22,283 nucleotides of DNA from JAAYBG01 sp964411675 (lineage in GTDB: Bacteria > Bacillota_I > Bacilli_A > ML615J-28 > CAG-698), in NCBI GenBank assembly GCA_964411675.1, contig CAYPLR010000027.1:1-22283 (forward strand), written 5' to 3'. The stretch's first letter is position 1, and each line of letters opens with the position of its first letter. A program made the translations under genes and the position numbers. Shown in pieces: positions 7,455 through 14,890 of the stretch. The notes below the pieces were generated by a model. That model searched no databases. It was not told the DNA's origin and saw only the letters and a program-made list of their open reading frames with translations.

Positions 7455-8891
7455 TTATTTCAACAAATCCTTGTATTTTAAGATAGGAGTTCTGGCTGCT
7501 TTTACTTCATCAAGGCGACGAACAAGGGTATTATGAGGAGCATTATGAAGTAATTCAGGATTGGTAGCTGCTTCTTGAGCGATGATTTTCATAATTTCAA
7601 TAAACTCATCGATGGTTTCCTTTGATTCACTTTCTGTTGGCTCAATCATCATTGATTGATGAAACAATAAAGGAAAATAGATTGTTGGTGGATGATACCC
7701 ATAATCAAGGAGTCTTTTTGCAACTTCCAATGTCGTTGCTTTTTCATTAATCAAACCGTCAAAGACAACTTCATGCTTACATAATCCTGTTATTGGAAGT
7801 TTGTAGGTATCTTTTAAAGATTCCTTCACATAGTTTGCATTCAAAACGGCTAGTTTCGAAACATTAGTAATATTTTCTTTACCTAGACTTAATATATAAC
7901 AATAGGCTTTTACAACAACTAAAAAGTTACCCCAAAAGCCACTAATGGCTCCTATTGCATCTTCACTATGATAAAAAGCAAATTGATTGTTTTCTTTTAC
8001 AACTCGAGGGTTAGGTAACAAGTGAATTAATTTATTTACAACACCAACAGGTCCGCTTCCAGGACCTCCACCACCATGAGGCGTAGAAAACGTCTTATGA
8101 AGATTAATATGCATAATATCAAAGCCCATATCTGCTGGACGAGCCATCCCTAAAATAGCATTTAGATTCGCACCATCATAATATAATAGACCACCATGAT
8201 CATGAACTAATTTTGCTATTTCGCAAATATCACTTTCGAAGATACCAACGGTGTTGGGATTTGTTAACATGATTCCTGCAATCTCATCATTTAAAGCGCT
8301 CTTTAAAGCTTCTATATCAATCGTTCCTTTTTCAGTAGATCCTACTTCAACAACTTCAAAGCCACAAACACTACTGCTTGCAGGGTTTGTTCCATGGGCA
8401 CTATTGGGTACGATTACTTTTGTTCTTTTGAAATCACCTCGGTTGATGTGATATTGCTTCATAATCATCAATCCAACCAATTCTCCATGAGCACCTGCAA
8501 AAGCATTAAATGTAAATTCTTTCATTCCAGTGATTTCACTTAATAATTTTGATGTTTCATAATAAATTTCAAGAGCTCCCTGAACACTCGTTGCTTTTTG
8601 TAAAGGATGAATTTTAGAAAATCCAAAATTGTTTGCTAATTCTTCATTAATTTTTGGATTATATTTCATGGTACAAGAACCTAAAGGATAGAATCCTTGA
8701 TCAACTCCGTAGTTTTTTTGTGATAATCTTGTAAAATGCCTTACAACATCTAGTTCAGTAACTTCTGGCATATCTAGTGATGTTTTTCGTTTTAATGATT
8801 CTTCTATTTCAAAACTACCAACAAAATCACTGGGAAGACTATATCCGATACGATTTTCTTTAGAAATTTCATAAATTAATTTATCGTACAT
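7455..8891 (-). CDS. gcvPB: Glycine dehydrogenase (decarboxylating) subunit 2
   Basis: A 478-residue PLP-binding half of the P protein, which decarboxylates glycine and loads the aminomethyl group onto GcvH lipoate. The PLP Lys is K266 in NLHKTFSTPHGGGGPG, followed by the glycine-rich loop. SCTMKYNPK near 72-80 and VPNSAHGTNPAS near 161-172 are characteristic of this subunit. The length is usual for a split P protein. The start overlaps the end of gcvPA by 16 bases, and GGAGG lies at a good distance within gcvPA. It acts as a complex with GcvPA. Confidence 0.97.
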   Translation of the reverse strand: MYDKLIYEISKENRIGYSLPSDFVGSFEIEESLKRKTSLDMPEVTELDVVRHFTRLSQKNYGVDQGFYPLGSCTMKYNPKINEELANNFGFSKIHPLQKATSVQGALEIYYETSKLLSEITGMKEFTFNAFAGAHGELVGLMIMKQYHINRGDFKRTKVIVPNSAHGTNPASSSVCGFEVVEVGSTEKGTIDIEALKSALNDEIAGIMLTNPNTVGIFESDICEIAKLVHDHGGLLYYDGANLNAILGMARPADMGFDIMHINLHKTFSTPHGGGGPGSGPVGVVNKLIHLLPNPRVVKENNQFAFYHSEDAIGAISGFWGNFLVVVKAYCYILSLGKENITNVSKLAVLNANYVKESLKDTYKLPITGLCKHEVVFDGLINEKATTLEVAKRLLDYGYHPPTIYFPLLFHQSMMIEPTESESKETIDEFIEIMKIIAQEAATNPELLHNAPHNTLVRRLDEVKAARTPILKYKDLLK

Positions 8892-10210
8892 GCTGCTTCC
8901 TCCACTATACTTACGAACTTATCGATTTCTTCCTTCGTCCTAACTTCAGTAGCACACAATAAATATTGGTTATTACCTAAGTTAAGTCCCCCTAGAAATC
9001 CTTTTGTTTCTAAATATAGATTTAATTTATCGATATCTATCAAAGATTGAACTACAAATTCTTTAAAAAATGGTCTGGTTGTTACCGCAGTAAATTTCTT
9101 TGTTTGTAATAATTTTTCATATAGATAATGAGCATTATTATAGGCTCTTTTTGCTACATCAACCAATCCTTTTTTTCCTAAAAGGCACCCATAAATAACG
9201 GTGTTCAAAGCCATTAAACTTTGGTTGGAACAAATATTAGAGGTTGCTTTTTCACGGCGAATATGTTGTTCACGAGCTTGAATGGTTAGAACGTACCCTC
9301 TTTTTCCATCAACATCGTTGGTCATGCCCACAATTCTTCCAGGAAGTTTACGTAACAACTTATCGGTTGTAGCCATATATCCTAAATAAGGTCCTCCAAA
9401 GCTAAGAGGAATTCCTAGCGTTTGTGCTTCTCCACAAACAATATCACAACCAAGTTCTCCCGGTGTTTTTAGTACGCTTAATGTGCTTGGATCTGTATTC
9501 ATAATGAATAATGATTTATTGGTATGAACTAAATCGACAACTTCTTGAAAATCCTCAATAACGCCATAAAAATTAGGGTACTGAACAACAAGAGCAGCGA
9601 TATCATCCGTTAATTTAGTTCGTAAATCATCCTTATTGATTCCATAATCCGCTTCATCAACTACAACGATTTCTATATTACGATATTTTGTATAGGTCTC
9701 AATCACATCTAAAATACGGGGATTCATTGTTTTTGTAACTAACACTTTATTTCTTCTTGTTTGTGAAGTTGCCATAAAAACAGCTTCTGCCGTTGCTGTT
9801 GCCCCATCATAAAGCGAAGCATTCGCAACATCCATATTTGTTAATTCACAAATCATACTTTGAAATTCAAAAATATATTGTAGTGTTCCTTGTGATATTT
9901 CTGGTTGGTATGGAGTATAAGATGTTAAGAATTCTTGACGAGATAATAATGTGCTAATAATACTTGGTGTATATACATCATAAGCACCAGCCCCCAAAAA
10001 AGAGATGAGTTGCTTATTCTTATTAGCCAACGAATTTATTTTTTGGCGAAGCTCTATCTCAGACAATCCTTTGTCAATATGGATTTCTTCCTTGTTTAAT
10101 ATGTTTTGAGGAATATCAGTAAATAAATCTTCTATTTTTTCTACACCAATCCTCTTAAGCATTTCCTTAATATCTTGTTCATTATGAGGAAAATACTTAT
10201 ACATAGTCAT
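8876..10210 (-). CDS. gcvPA: Glycine dehydrogenase (decarboxylating) subunit 1
   Basis: A 444-residue partner subunit of the split P protein. It has the aspartate-aminotransferase-like fold without the PLP Lys but contributes to the active site. Conserved stretches include SFLGAGAYDVYTPS, LTSYTPYQPEISQGTLQYIFEFQS, ANASLYDGATATAEA and GEAQTLGIPLSFGGPYLG. The start ATG shares one base with the gcvH stop codon (TAATG), so the pair is translationally coupled. A second ATG two codons in is possible, but GAGG lies about 10 bases before the first. Confidence 0.96.
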   Translation of the reverse strand: MTMYKYFPHNEQDIKEMLKRIGVEKIEDLFTDIPQNILNKEEIHIDKGLSEIELRQKINSLANKNKQLISFLGAGAYDVYTPSIISTLLSRQEFLTSYTPYQPEISQGTLQYIFEFQSMICELTNMDVANASLYDGATATAEAVFMATSQTRRNKVLVTKTMNPRILDVIETYTKYRNIEIVVVDEADYGINKDDLRTKLTDDIAALVVQYPNFYGVIEDFQEVVDLVHTNKSLFIMNTDPSTLSVLKTPGELGCDIVCGEAQTLGIPLSFGGPYLGYMATTDKLLRKLPGRIVGMTNDVDGKRGYVLTIQAREQHIRREKATSNICSNQSLMALNTVIYGCLLGKKGLVDVAKRAYNNAHYLYEKLLQTKKFTAVTTRPFFKEFVVQSLIDIDKLNLYLETKGFLGGLNLGNNQYLLCATEVRTKEEIDKFVSIVEEAACTIN

Positions 10211-10587
10211 TATTTTGCAACCTCAGCATAAGCTTTAGCATCAAGAAGATTCTCCAATTCTTTTTCATCAGCAATTTCAACTTTAATCAAATAATGCTCA
10301 TATGGATTTTCATTTAATAATTCAGGGCTATCCATTACTTCTTGATTGACTTCAATAATGGTACCACTAATAGGTGATAAAATATCGGAAGCCGCTTTAA
10401 CACTTTCAACTGCACCAAAAGTAGCAAATTGTTCCACTTGATCTCCTTCATTACCTGCTTCAACATAAACAATTGATCCCAAACTATGTTGAGCAAAATC
10501 AGTAATTCCTATATAAGCAATTTTACCTTCTACTTTAACCCATTCGTGACTTTCTGCGTACTTTAAATTTTCTAGAATTTTACTCAT
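10210..10587 (-). CDS. gcvH: Glycine cleavage H protein (lipoyl carrier)
   Basis: A 125-residue shuttle protein. Its lipoylated Lys is K64 in GAVESVKAASDI, and it carries the aminomethyl group from the P protein to the T protein and then electrons to Lpd. HEWVKVEGKIAYIGITDFAQHSLG and the PYEHYLIKVE end are typical of the family. The length is normal. Its ribosome site TAGGAG overlaps the TAG stop of gcvT, 6 bases before the ATG. In Gram-positive bacteria GcvH can also be the first acceptor of lipoate before transfer to 2-oxoacid dehydrogenases. Confidence 0.97.
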   Translation of the reverse strand: MSKILENLKYAESHEWVKVEGKIAYIGITDFAQHSLGSIVYVEAGNEGDQVEQFATFGAVESVKAASDILSPISGTIIEVNQEVMDSPELLNENPYEHYLIKVEIADEKELENLLDAKAYAEVAK

Positions 10588-10596
10588 AATTTTCTC

Positions 10597-11694
10597 CTAT
10601 TTTATATATTTTTTATTTAAAAACTTTTTGTTTCTAATCTGTGCTTTCACTAAATTTTTACGAATACGAATAAACACTTCTGTTCCTATTTTACTATATT
10701 CACTAGCAACATAAGCCAAAGCATAACAATTATTAGAATTAGGAATCATATATCCTGTTGTCACTTCTCCAATTTTTTGATCATCGATAACAACTTCGTA
10801 CCCACCACGAGCAATTCCTCGTTCTAGTAGTTCAATACCTACGAGTTTTCTTTGTGGACCTTCTTCTTTTATTTGTACTAAACGCTTTTTCCCAATAAAA
10901 TCTTCTTTTTCTAATTTAATTGCATAGTTTAATCCTGCAGAGACAGGGTCAATTTCTTGACTAATCTCATGACCATAAAGTGGCATTGCTGCTTCAAATC
11001 GTAGTGTATCACGACAACCTAAACCACATAGTTGTATCTTCTTTTCTTCTACAAAAACTTTGAATAAAGATAGAATATCTTTGTTATCTCCATAAATCTC
11101 AAAGCCATCTTCTCCTGTATAACCACTGCGAGAAACAATAAATTTTTTATTATCAACTAAGAATTCATTAAAATCAAATAACTTTAATTCATTCAATGGA
11201 TAAGGAGTTAACGATTGCAAGATTTCAACTGCTTTTGGTCCTTGTAGTGCTAATTGAGAATATTCACTCGATTTATTAATAATCTCAACATCATAACTAT
11301 CTTTATGGGCTATAATCCACGCATAATCCTTATCGGTATTAGAAGCATTGACAACTAAAAGACAATAGGTATCAGAATATTTATATACCATGAGATCATC
11401 AACAACCCCTCCATCAGGATATAGTAGTAATCCATATGTCATTTTCATCTTTTGAGCATTCACAATATCGTTGGTTATTAAATAATCGATGAACGCTAGT
11501 GTGTCCTTACCAGTTATTGCAATCTCTCCCATATGTGAAACATCAAAAAGTCCACATTGTTCTCTTACAGCTAGATGCTCTTCTGTAATGCCTACATATT
11601 CAATAGGCATTAAAAATCCACCGAACTCAATCATTTTTGCTCCATACTTTAGGTGTTCATCAAATAAAATTGTTTTCTTAGCTGTGTTCTCCAT
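10597..11694 (-). CDS. gcvT: Aminomethyltransferase (glycine cleavage T protein)
   Basis: A 365-residue enzyme that transfers the methylene group from GcvH to tetrahydrofolate and releases ammonia. Seen are the start segment LFDEHLKYGAKMIEFGGFLMPIEY, REQCGLFDVSHMGEI, the folate-binding region SRSGYTGEDGFEIYG, and GCRDTLRFEAAMPLYGHEI with the conserved RxE. A longer frame begins at 11733, but GGAGG at 11701-11705 points to the ATG at 11694 (the adjacent ATG at 11697 is too close), and the resulting length matches known T proteins. The start lies 17 bases inside the end of lplA. Confidence 0.95.
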   Translation of the reverse strand: MENTAKKTILFDEHLKYGAKMIEFGGFLMPIEYVGITEEHLAVREQCGLFDVSHMGEIAITGKDTLAFIDYLITNDIVNAQKMKMTYGLLLYPDGGVVDDLMVYKYSDTYCLLVVNASNTDKDYAWIIAHKDSYDVEIINKSSEYSQLALQGPKAVEILQSLTPYPLNELKLFDFNEFLVDNKKFIVSRSGYTGEDGFEIYGDNKDILSLFKVFVEEKKIQLCGLGCRDTLRFEAAMPLYGHEISQEIDPVSAGLNYAIKLEKEDFIGKKRLVQIKEEGPQRKLVGIELLERGIARGGYEVVIDDQKIGEVTTGYMIPNSNNCYALAYVASEYSKIGTEVFIRIRKNLVKAQIRNKKFLNKKYIK

Positions 11695-12673
11695 CATTTT
11701 CCTCCTCAAAAACAAAATGTAAGAATTGATCATTTGTACTATTCATGATGTATTTATCGATATGATTCTTTAGTAATACTGTTTGAAATGCTTGATAGGT
11801 AAAATCTTTTCCAATAAAAGCCTTTTTAAATTCTTCTAAGTCTTCAACAAGTAAAAAATCTCCCTTGATATCTAGGCTAATTACTTTATTCTTCTTCACA
11901 TCAATGTAGACTGCTATTTTACCCCAAGGAAATCTTTTTTCGTTTTTAAAGGTAAATGGGGGATCTTGACCGAAAACCCAAGAAGGTTCTTTATATTTTT
12001 TTTCTAATTGCTTTATTTTTTGGTAATCTAATTCCGACAAGAAAAGCATTTCTTCATCATTAGAAATTTTTGTTAACAAATAATCCATTAATTCATCTTG
12101 CGCCATGGTTATATGTTCCCCAATATTAATCACTCTTTCAGATACACTTTTAATTCCTTTAGAAATTAACTTTTCATTATCAGGAGTAATCGATCTCACT
12201 AAATTTTCAAGATTGGTACCAAAAAGAAACGTCCCATGCAGTACTGAACCATTTTTGTTTTGATAATAAGCATTTCCAGAGAACTTTTTACCCATAAACA
12301 TCAAATCATTTCTTCCTGAAAAAGTAACATCGAGTTCAAGCTCTCTTAAAGCGTTGACCATAAGATCCAAGTATTTTTTAAACGCTTCTTCTTTGGAAAT
12401 TACTTTGCTAACAAAACTAAACATAAAACAGCCTTCATCAGCAAAAATAGCTCCACCTCCACTAGGACGGCGGTAAATTTTAGCTCCTAGTTTATTTGCA
12501 TAATCAACATTAACCTCAGCTGCTAATAGCTGATTTCTCCCTATAATAATTGATTTTTGTAAATCCCATAAAAAAAACACATCTTCCTGACAAGTACTTA
12601 ATAGATACTCTTCAACTGCCAAATAAAATGATATTTCGTTTTTTCCATATGGTTTTAGATTCAGTGATTTCAT
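11678..12673 (-). CDS. lplA: Lipoate-protein ligase (LplA/LplJ type)
   Basis: A 331-residue ligase that activates free lipoate with ATP and attaches it to GcvH and other lipoyl proteins. It has RRPSGGGAIFADEG (68-81), SGRNDLMFMGKKFSGNA (119-135) with the active-site Lys near 130, and HGTFLF, then the C-terminal accessory domain. The length equals the two-domain LplJ type. It is the first gene of the gcv operon, which implies that lipoate is salvaged for glycine cleavage. The start codon aligns with the family start, yet I see no Shine-Dalgarno before it, and the promoter -10 box ends 6 bases upstream, so the mRNA is probably leaderless. The overlap with gcvT suggests coupling. Confidence 0.94.
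   Translation of the reverse strand: MKSLNLKPYGKNEISFYLAVEEYLLSTCQEDVFFLWDLQKSIIIGRNQLLAAEVNVDYANKLGAKIYRRPSGGGAIFADEGCFMFSFVSKVISKEEAFKKYLDLMVNALRELELDVTFSGRNDLMFMGKKFSGNAYYQNKNGSVLHGTFLFGTNLENLVRSITPDNEKLISKGIKSVSERVINIGEHITMAQDELMDYLLTKISNDEEMLFLSELDYQKIKQLEKKYKEPSWVFGQDPPFTFKNEKRFPWGKIAVYIDVKKNKVISLDIKGDFLLVEDLEEFKKAFIGKDFTYQAFQTVLLKNHIDKYIMNSTNDQFLHFVFEEENDGEHS
11701..11705 (-). promoter_or_regulatory. Ribosome binding site that decides the gcvT start
   Basis: GGAGG on the minus strand, inside the lplA coding region, is 6 bases before the ATG at 11694. This rules against the longer frame starting at 11733 with the residues MINSYILFLRRK, which have no counterpart in T proteins. Confidence 0.8.
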
Positions 12674-12679
12674 AATATA

Positions 12680-12708
12680 ATCATATCACATTTTGCTTGG
12701 CTTTTAAA
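12680..12708 (-). promoter_or_regulatory. Promoter of the lplA-gcv operon
   Basis: TTTAAA (12703-12708, 4 of 6 to consensus), 17 bases, TATGAT (12680-12685), with TG in the extended -10 position on the minus strand. The expected transcription start, 7 bases past the -10, falls on the A of the lplA ATG. No riboswitch-like fold fits in the space available. Confidence 0.65.
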
Positions 12709-12727
12709 GTAATATTGTATTTAAAAT

Positions 12728-12766
12728 TAAAAATCCTCAATTAGAATTTTAATTCTAATCGAGGAA
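12728..12766 (-). terminator. Terminator of the BIG2 lipoprotein gene
   Basis: A long hairpin (arms 12734-12748 and 12751-12765, one G-U pair on the minus strand) followed in the minus direction by ATTTTTAATTTT. It begins about 9 bases after the TAG stop of the lipoprotein gene and isolates it from the gcv operon promoter. Confidence 0.85.
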
Positions 12767-12774
12767 TTATTTCA

Positions 12775-13947
12775 CTAAACTTCTGGATAAGTACTTAAAT
12801 CATTTGGATAAACAATACTTTGTGTTCCAGTTCCTAAAAAACTACCTTTAATAATATATGTATTTGTCTTAACTACTACTAACTCTACTTCCACAACTTC
12901 ATCATTAACAATTTGAACAATTAATTGTGCACTACTTACACCAGCAAAGTCCATAACGCTTCCTTTGTAATTAGCAACATCAATATCAAATGTGGTAACG
13001 CCATCTTCTTCATTTTTAAAGTTCATAACAGCAAACAAATCATCATCTTGACAATAGGCAATCACTTGTTCAGCAACTTTACTAAAGCCATATTGATTGA
13101 CTAGTCTTTGGTTTTCTGCTGTTGTTAGAATAGTTTTACTAGTTGCTCCATTAGAGGACATATAAGCATAACCATCTTTAATATAAACTGCACCATTTGA
13201 TGCTCCATTTTCAACATACTTTGCTTCTTTAAACAATCCTGCTTCAGCATTGTATTGTAATTCTAATGTTAGTTCATCTACTCCATCGCTGGTAAATAGA
13301 ATAAAGTTACCACTATTTGCTGCAAGGTAGGCATTTATTTTATCTTCAAGTTTACCTTGTGCATCTTCTGGTGTTAAGTTCTTTGGAGCGGTAATAACTA
13401 CAGTAATAGTCATGGATGCTTTAGCATCACTTGTAGTAACAGATACGGTTGTATTCCCTACTGATATTGCTGTTATTTTACCATTTACAACAGTCGCTAT
13501 ACTATTATTATTGGATGACCAAACTAGGGTAGTACTAGGAGTAACTGTTGCTTCAATCACTTCTTCTTGGCCTATTTCTAACGTAACTACATTTTTAGAA
13601 AGAGTAATACTATATTGTATTTCTTTAGCTGTAACAGTAATTTTCTTTGATACAGAGGCAATTTCATTATTTCCTTCAACACTAACAGTAATCGTTACTT
13701 CACCGACAGACACTCCAGTCACTAATCCATCAACTACAGTTGCAACCATCTCATTAGAAGATTCCCAAACAAATTTTAATCCTGTTAGACCAGCAACACT
13801 GGCTGATAATTGAATTTGTTCTTCTTCCTCAACGGATGCTTGACCCGTTAATGATAGGTCATATTCTTTTTCTTCTTCTTTGGGGGTACATGCTGTTAAG
13901 AATAAACAAGCAAAACTAAATACAAGAACTAAAAATGTTTTTTTCAT
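12775..13947 (-). CDS. Surface lipoprotein with two BIG2 Ig-like domains
   Basis: A 390-residue protein with a lipoprotein signal peptide (KK, hydrophobic core, lipobox FLTAC with lipid-bearing C20), so it is anchored on the outer face of the membrane. Two bacterial Ig-like (BIG2) repeats follow, about 28-107 and 111-187. Each carries the SSN..VATV/IATV..G.(V/I)T..SVG..T(I/V)(T/S)V pattern. The remaining 200 residues have no motif I recognise. The alternating strands (DGVDELTLELQYN, GAVYIKDGYAYMSS, then an Asp/Val-rich end) look all-beta and might be a LolA/LppX-like fold, which is a guess. It is monocistronic with its own promoter and terminator. Function unknown; adhesion or ligand binding is possible. 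Confidence 0.85.
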   Translation of the reverse strand: MKKTFLVLVFSFACLFLTACTPKEEEKEYDLSLTGQASVEEEEQIQLSASVAGLTGLKFVWESSNEMVATVVDGLVTGVSVGEVTITVSVEGNNEIASVSKKITVTAKEIQYSITLSKNVVTLEIGQEEVIEATVTPSTTLVWSSNNNSIATVVNGKITAISVGNTTVSVTTSDAKASMTITVVITAPKNLTPEDAQGKLEDKINAYLAANSGNFILFTSDGVDELTLELQYNAEAGLFKEAKYVENGASNGAVYIKDGYAYMSSNGATSKTILTTAENQRLVNQYGFSKVAEQVIAYCQDDDLFAVMNFKNEEDGVTTFDIDVANYKGSVMDFAGVSSAQLIVQIVNDEVVEVELVVVKTNTYIIKGSFLGTGTQSIVYPNDLSTYPEV

Positions 13948-13976
13948 CGTTTCTCACCTTTTTTACTAATGGTATT

Positions 13977-14005
13977 ATTATACTCGATTTTTTTTCTGAT
14001 TACAA
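13977..14005 (-). promoter_or_regulatory. Promoter of the BIG2 lipoprotein gene
   Basis: TTGTAA (14000-14005), 17 bases, TATAAT (13977-13982) on the minus strand. The -35 box begins 6 bases after the stop codon of the upstream pseudouridine synthase. The ribosome site AGGTGAG lies 5 bases before the ATG. Confidence 0.85.
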
Positions 14006-14010
14006 GACTT

Positions 14011-14844
14011 TCAAACATTCCATTTTACTTCTTTTGAAAAAGTCAATTTTTTGTTCGTTTGGGGATGGATAAATTCCATATAATAACAATCTAAATACAA
14101 CCTTTTTTCTTCAGTTCCATAAAGTTTATCACCTAAAAGGGGATGTCCGATGTGTGACATGTGGACTCTTATTTGATGCGTCCGCCCTGTTTCAAGAACC
14201 AATTCCAATAAACTTGTATTTTCATATTCTACAAGCACTCGATAATGGGTGATTGCACTTTTTCCTGCTTCACTAACCCCTCTTTTTATTTCCTCATCGA
14301 CAAGACGAGCAATGGGCAAGTTAATCGTTCCTTCTTTTTCAATCAATTGACCAACAACAAGGGCTTGATATTTTTTATAAACATGATTTTTACTTGTTAA
14401 TTGATGATGAATATATCCATTTTTTGCAACCAAAACTAGTCCTGAGGTTGCATAATCAAGACGATTCACAATATGAATATTGGAAGTTATTTCTTGATTG
14501 ATAAAGAAAGCTTTTATTCTAGAAATTAAATTGTCTTCTTGATGACGTTTAGAAGGCTGAATTGCTAAATCATGAGGTTTGTTCACTACCATCAAATCAT
14601 CATCTTCATATAAAATTTCCAAATTTGATTGATTAGAAACAATTTTTTCATTTAGTACTTCATCAAATTCGATTGTTAAAAGATCCCCTTTTTTAACAAG
14701 ATAATAATTAAAAGCTTCTTGATGATTGATATACATCTTTCCATAAAGTTTTATTTTTCTTGCTAAACGGCGTGATAATCCTAAAACCATGAGGTATTCT
14801 TTGATGGGCATTTCTTCTACATCAACTAGATATTCTAGATGCAT
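14011..14844 (-). CDS. RluA-family 23S rRNA pseudouridine synthase
   Basis: A 277-residue enzyme that isomerises uridine to pseudouridine in RNA. An S4-type RNA-binding domain lies at about 15-60 (LGLSRRLARKIKLYGKMYIN). The catalytic domain begins with VVNKPHDLAIQPS, has catalytic D130 in NRLDYATSGLVLVAK, and ends with LETGRTHQIRVHMSHIGHPLLGDKLYG, all hallmarks of the RluA/RluD group. Which paralogue (RluD, YjbO, YlyB or YhcT type) cannot be settled here, so no symbol is given. It begins 46 bases after the EF-G-like gene, with no promoter of its own visible, so it is probably read through from there. SD AGGAGG is present. It ends in TGA. Confidence 0.92.
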   Translation of the reverse strand: MHLEYLVDVEEMPIKEYLMVLGLSRRLARKIKLYGKMYINHQEAFNYYLVKKGDLLTIEFDEVLNEKIVSNQSNLEILYEDDDLMVVNKPHDLAIQPSKRHQEDNLISRIKAFFINQEITSNIHIVNRLDYATSGLVLVAKNGYIHHQLTSKNHVYKKYQALVVGQLIEKEGTINLPIARLVDEEIKRGVSEAGKSAITHYRVLVEYENTSLLELVLETGRTHQIRVHMSHIGHPLLGDKLYGTEEKRLYLDCYYMEFIHPQTNKKLTFSKEVKWNV

Positions 14845-14864
14845 TTTACCTCCTTATAGATGAA

Positions 14865-14885
14865 AGGGCTATTTAAAATAGCCCT
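14865..14885 (-). terminator. Hairpin between the EF-G-like gene and the pseudouridine synthase
   Basis: A perfect 9-base-pair stem (14865-14873 with 14877-14885) just after the EF-G-like stop codon. In the minus direction it is followed only by TTTCATC, a poor T tract, so it is likely a weak or attenuating terminator that lets some transcription reach the next gene. Paradoxically, the T-rich tract lies on the plus side, where no gene precedes it. Confidence 0.5.
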
Positions 14886-14890
14886 AGTTT

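Noticed and set aside
11695..11733. Longer gcvT start giving residues MINSYILFLRRK
   Set aside because: The extension has no homologous counterpart in T proteins, would increase overlap with lplA, and the strong GGAGG lies after it.
12674..12774. Glycine riboswitch upstream of the gcv operon
   Set aside because: Only 100 bases separate the genes, most taken by the lipoprotein terminator and a promoter whose start falls on the ATG; no tandem aptamer can fit.
13412..13813. Plus-strand frame of 133 codons antisense to the lipoprotein
   Set aside because: The lipoprotein frame has a lipobox, BIG2 repeats, promoter and terminator; the antisense frame has no promoter, ribosome site or family resemblance.
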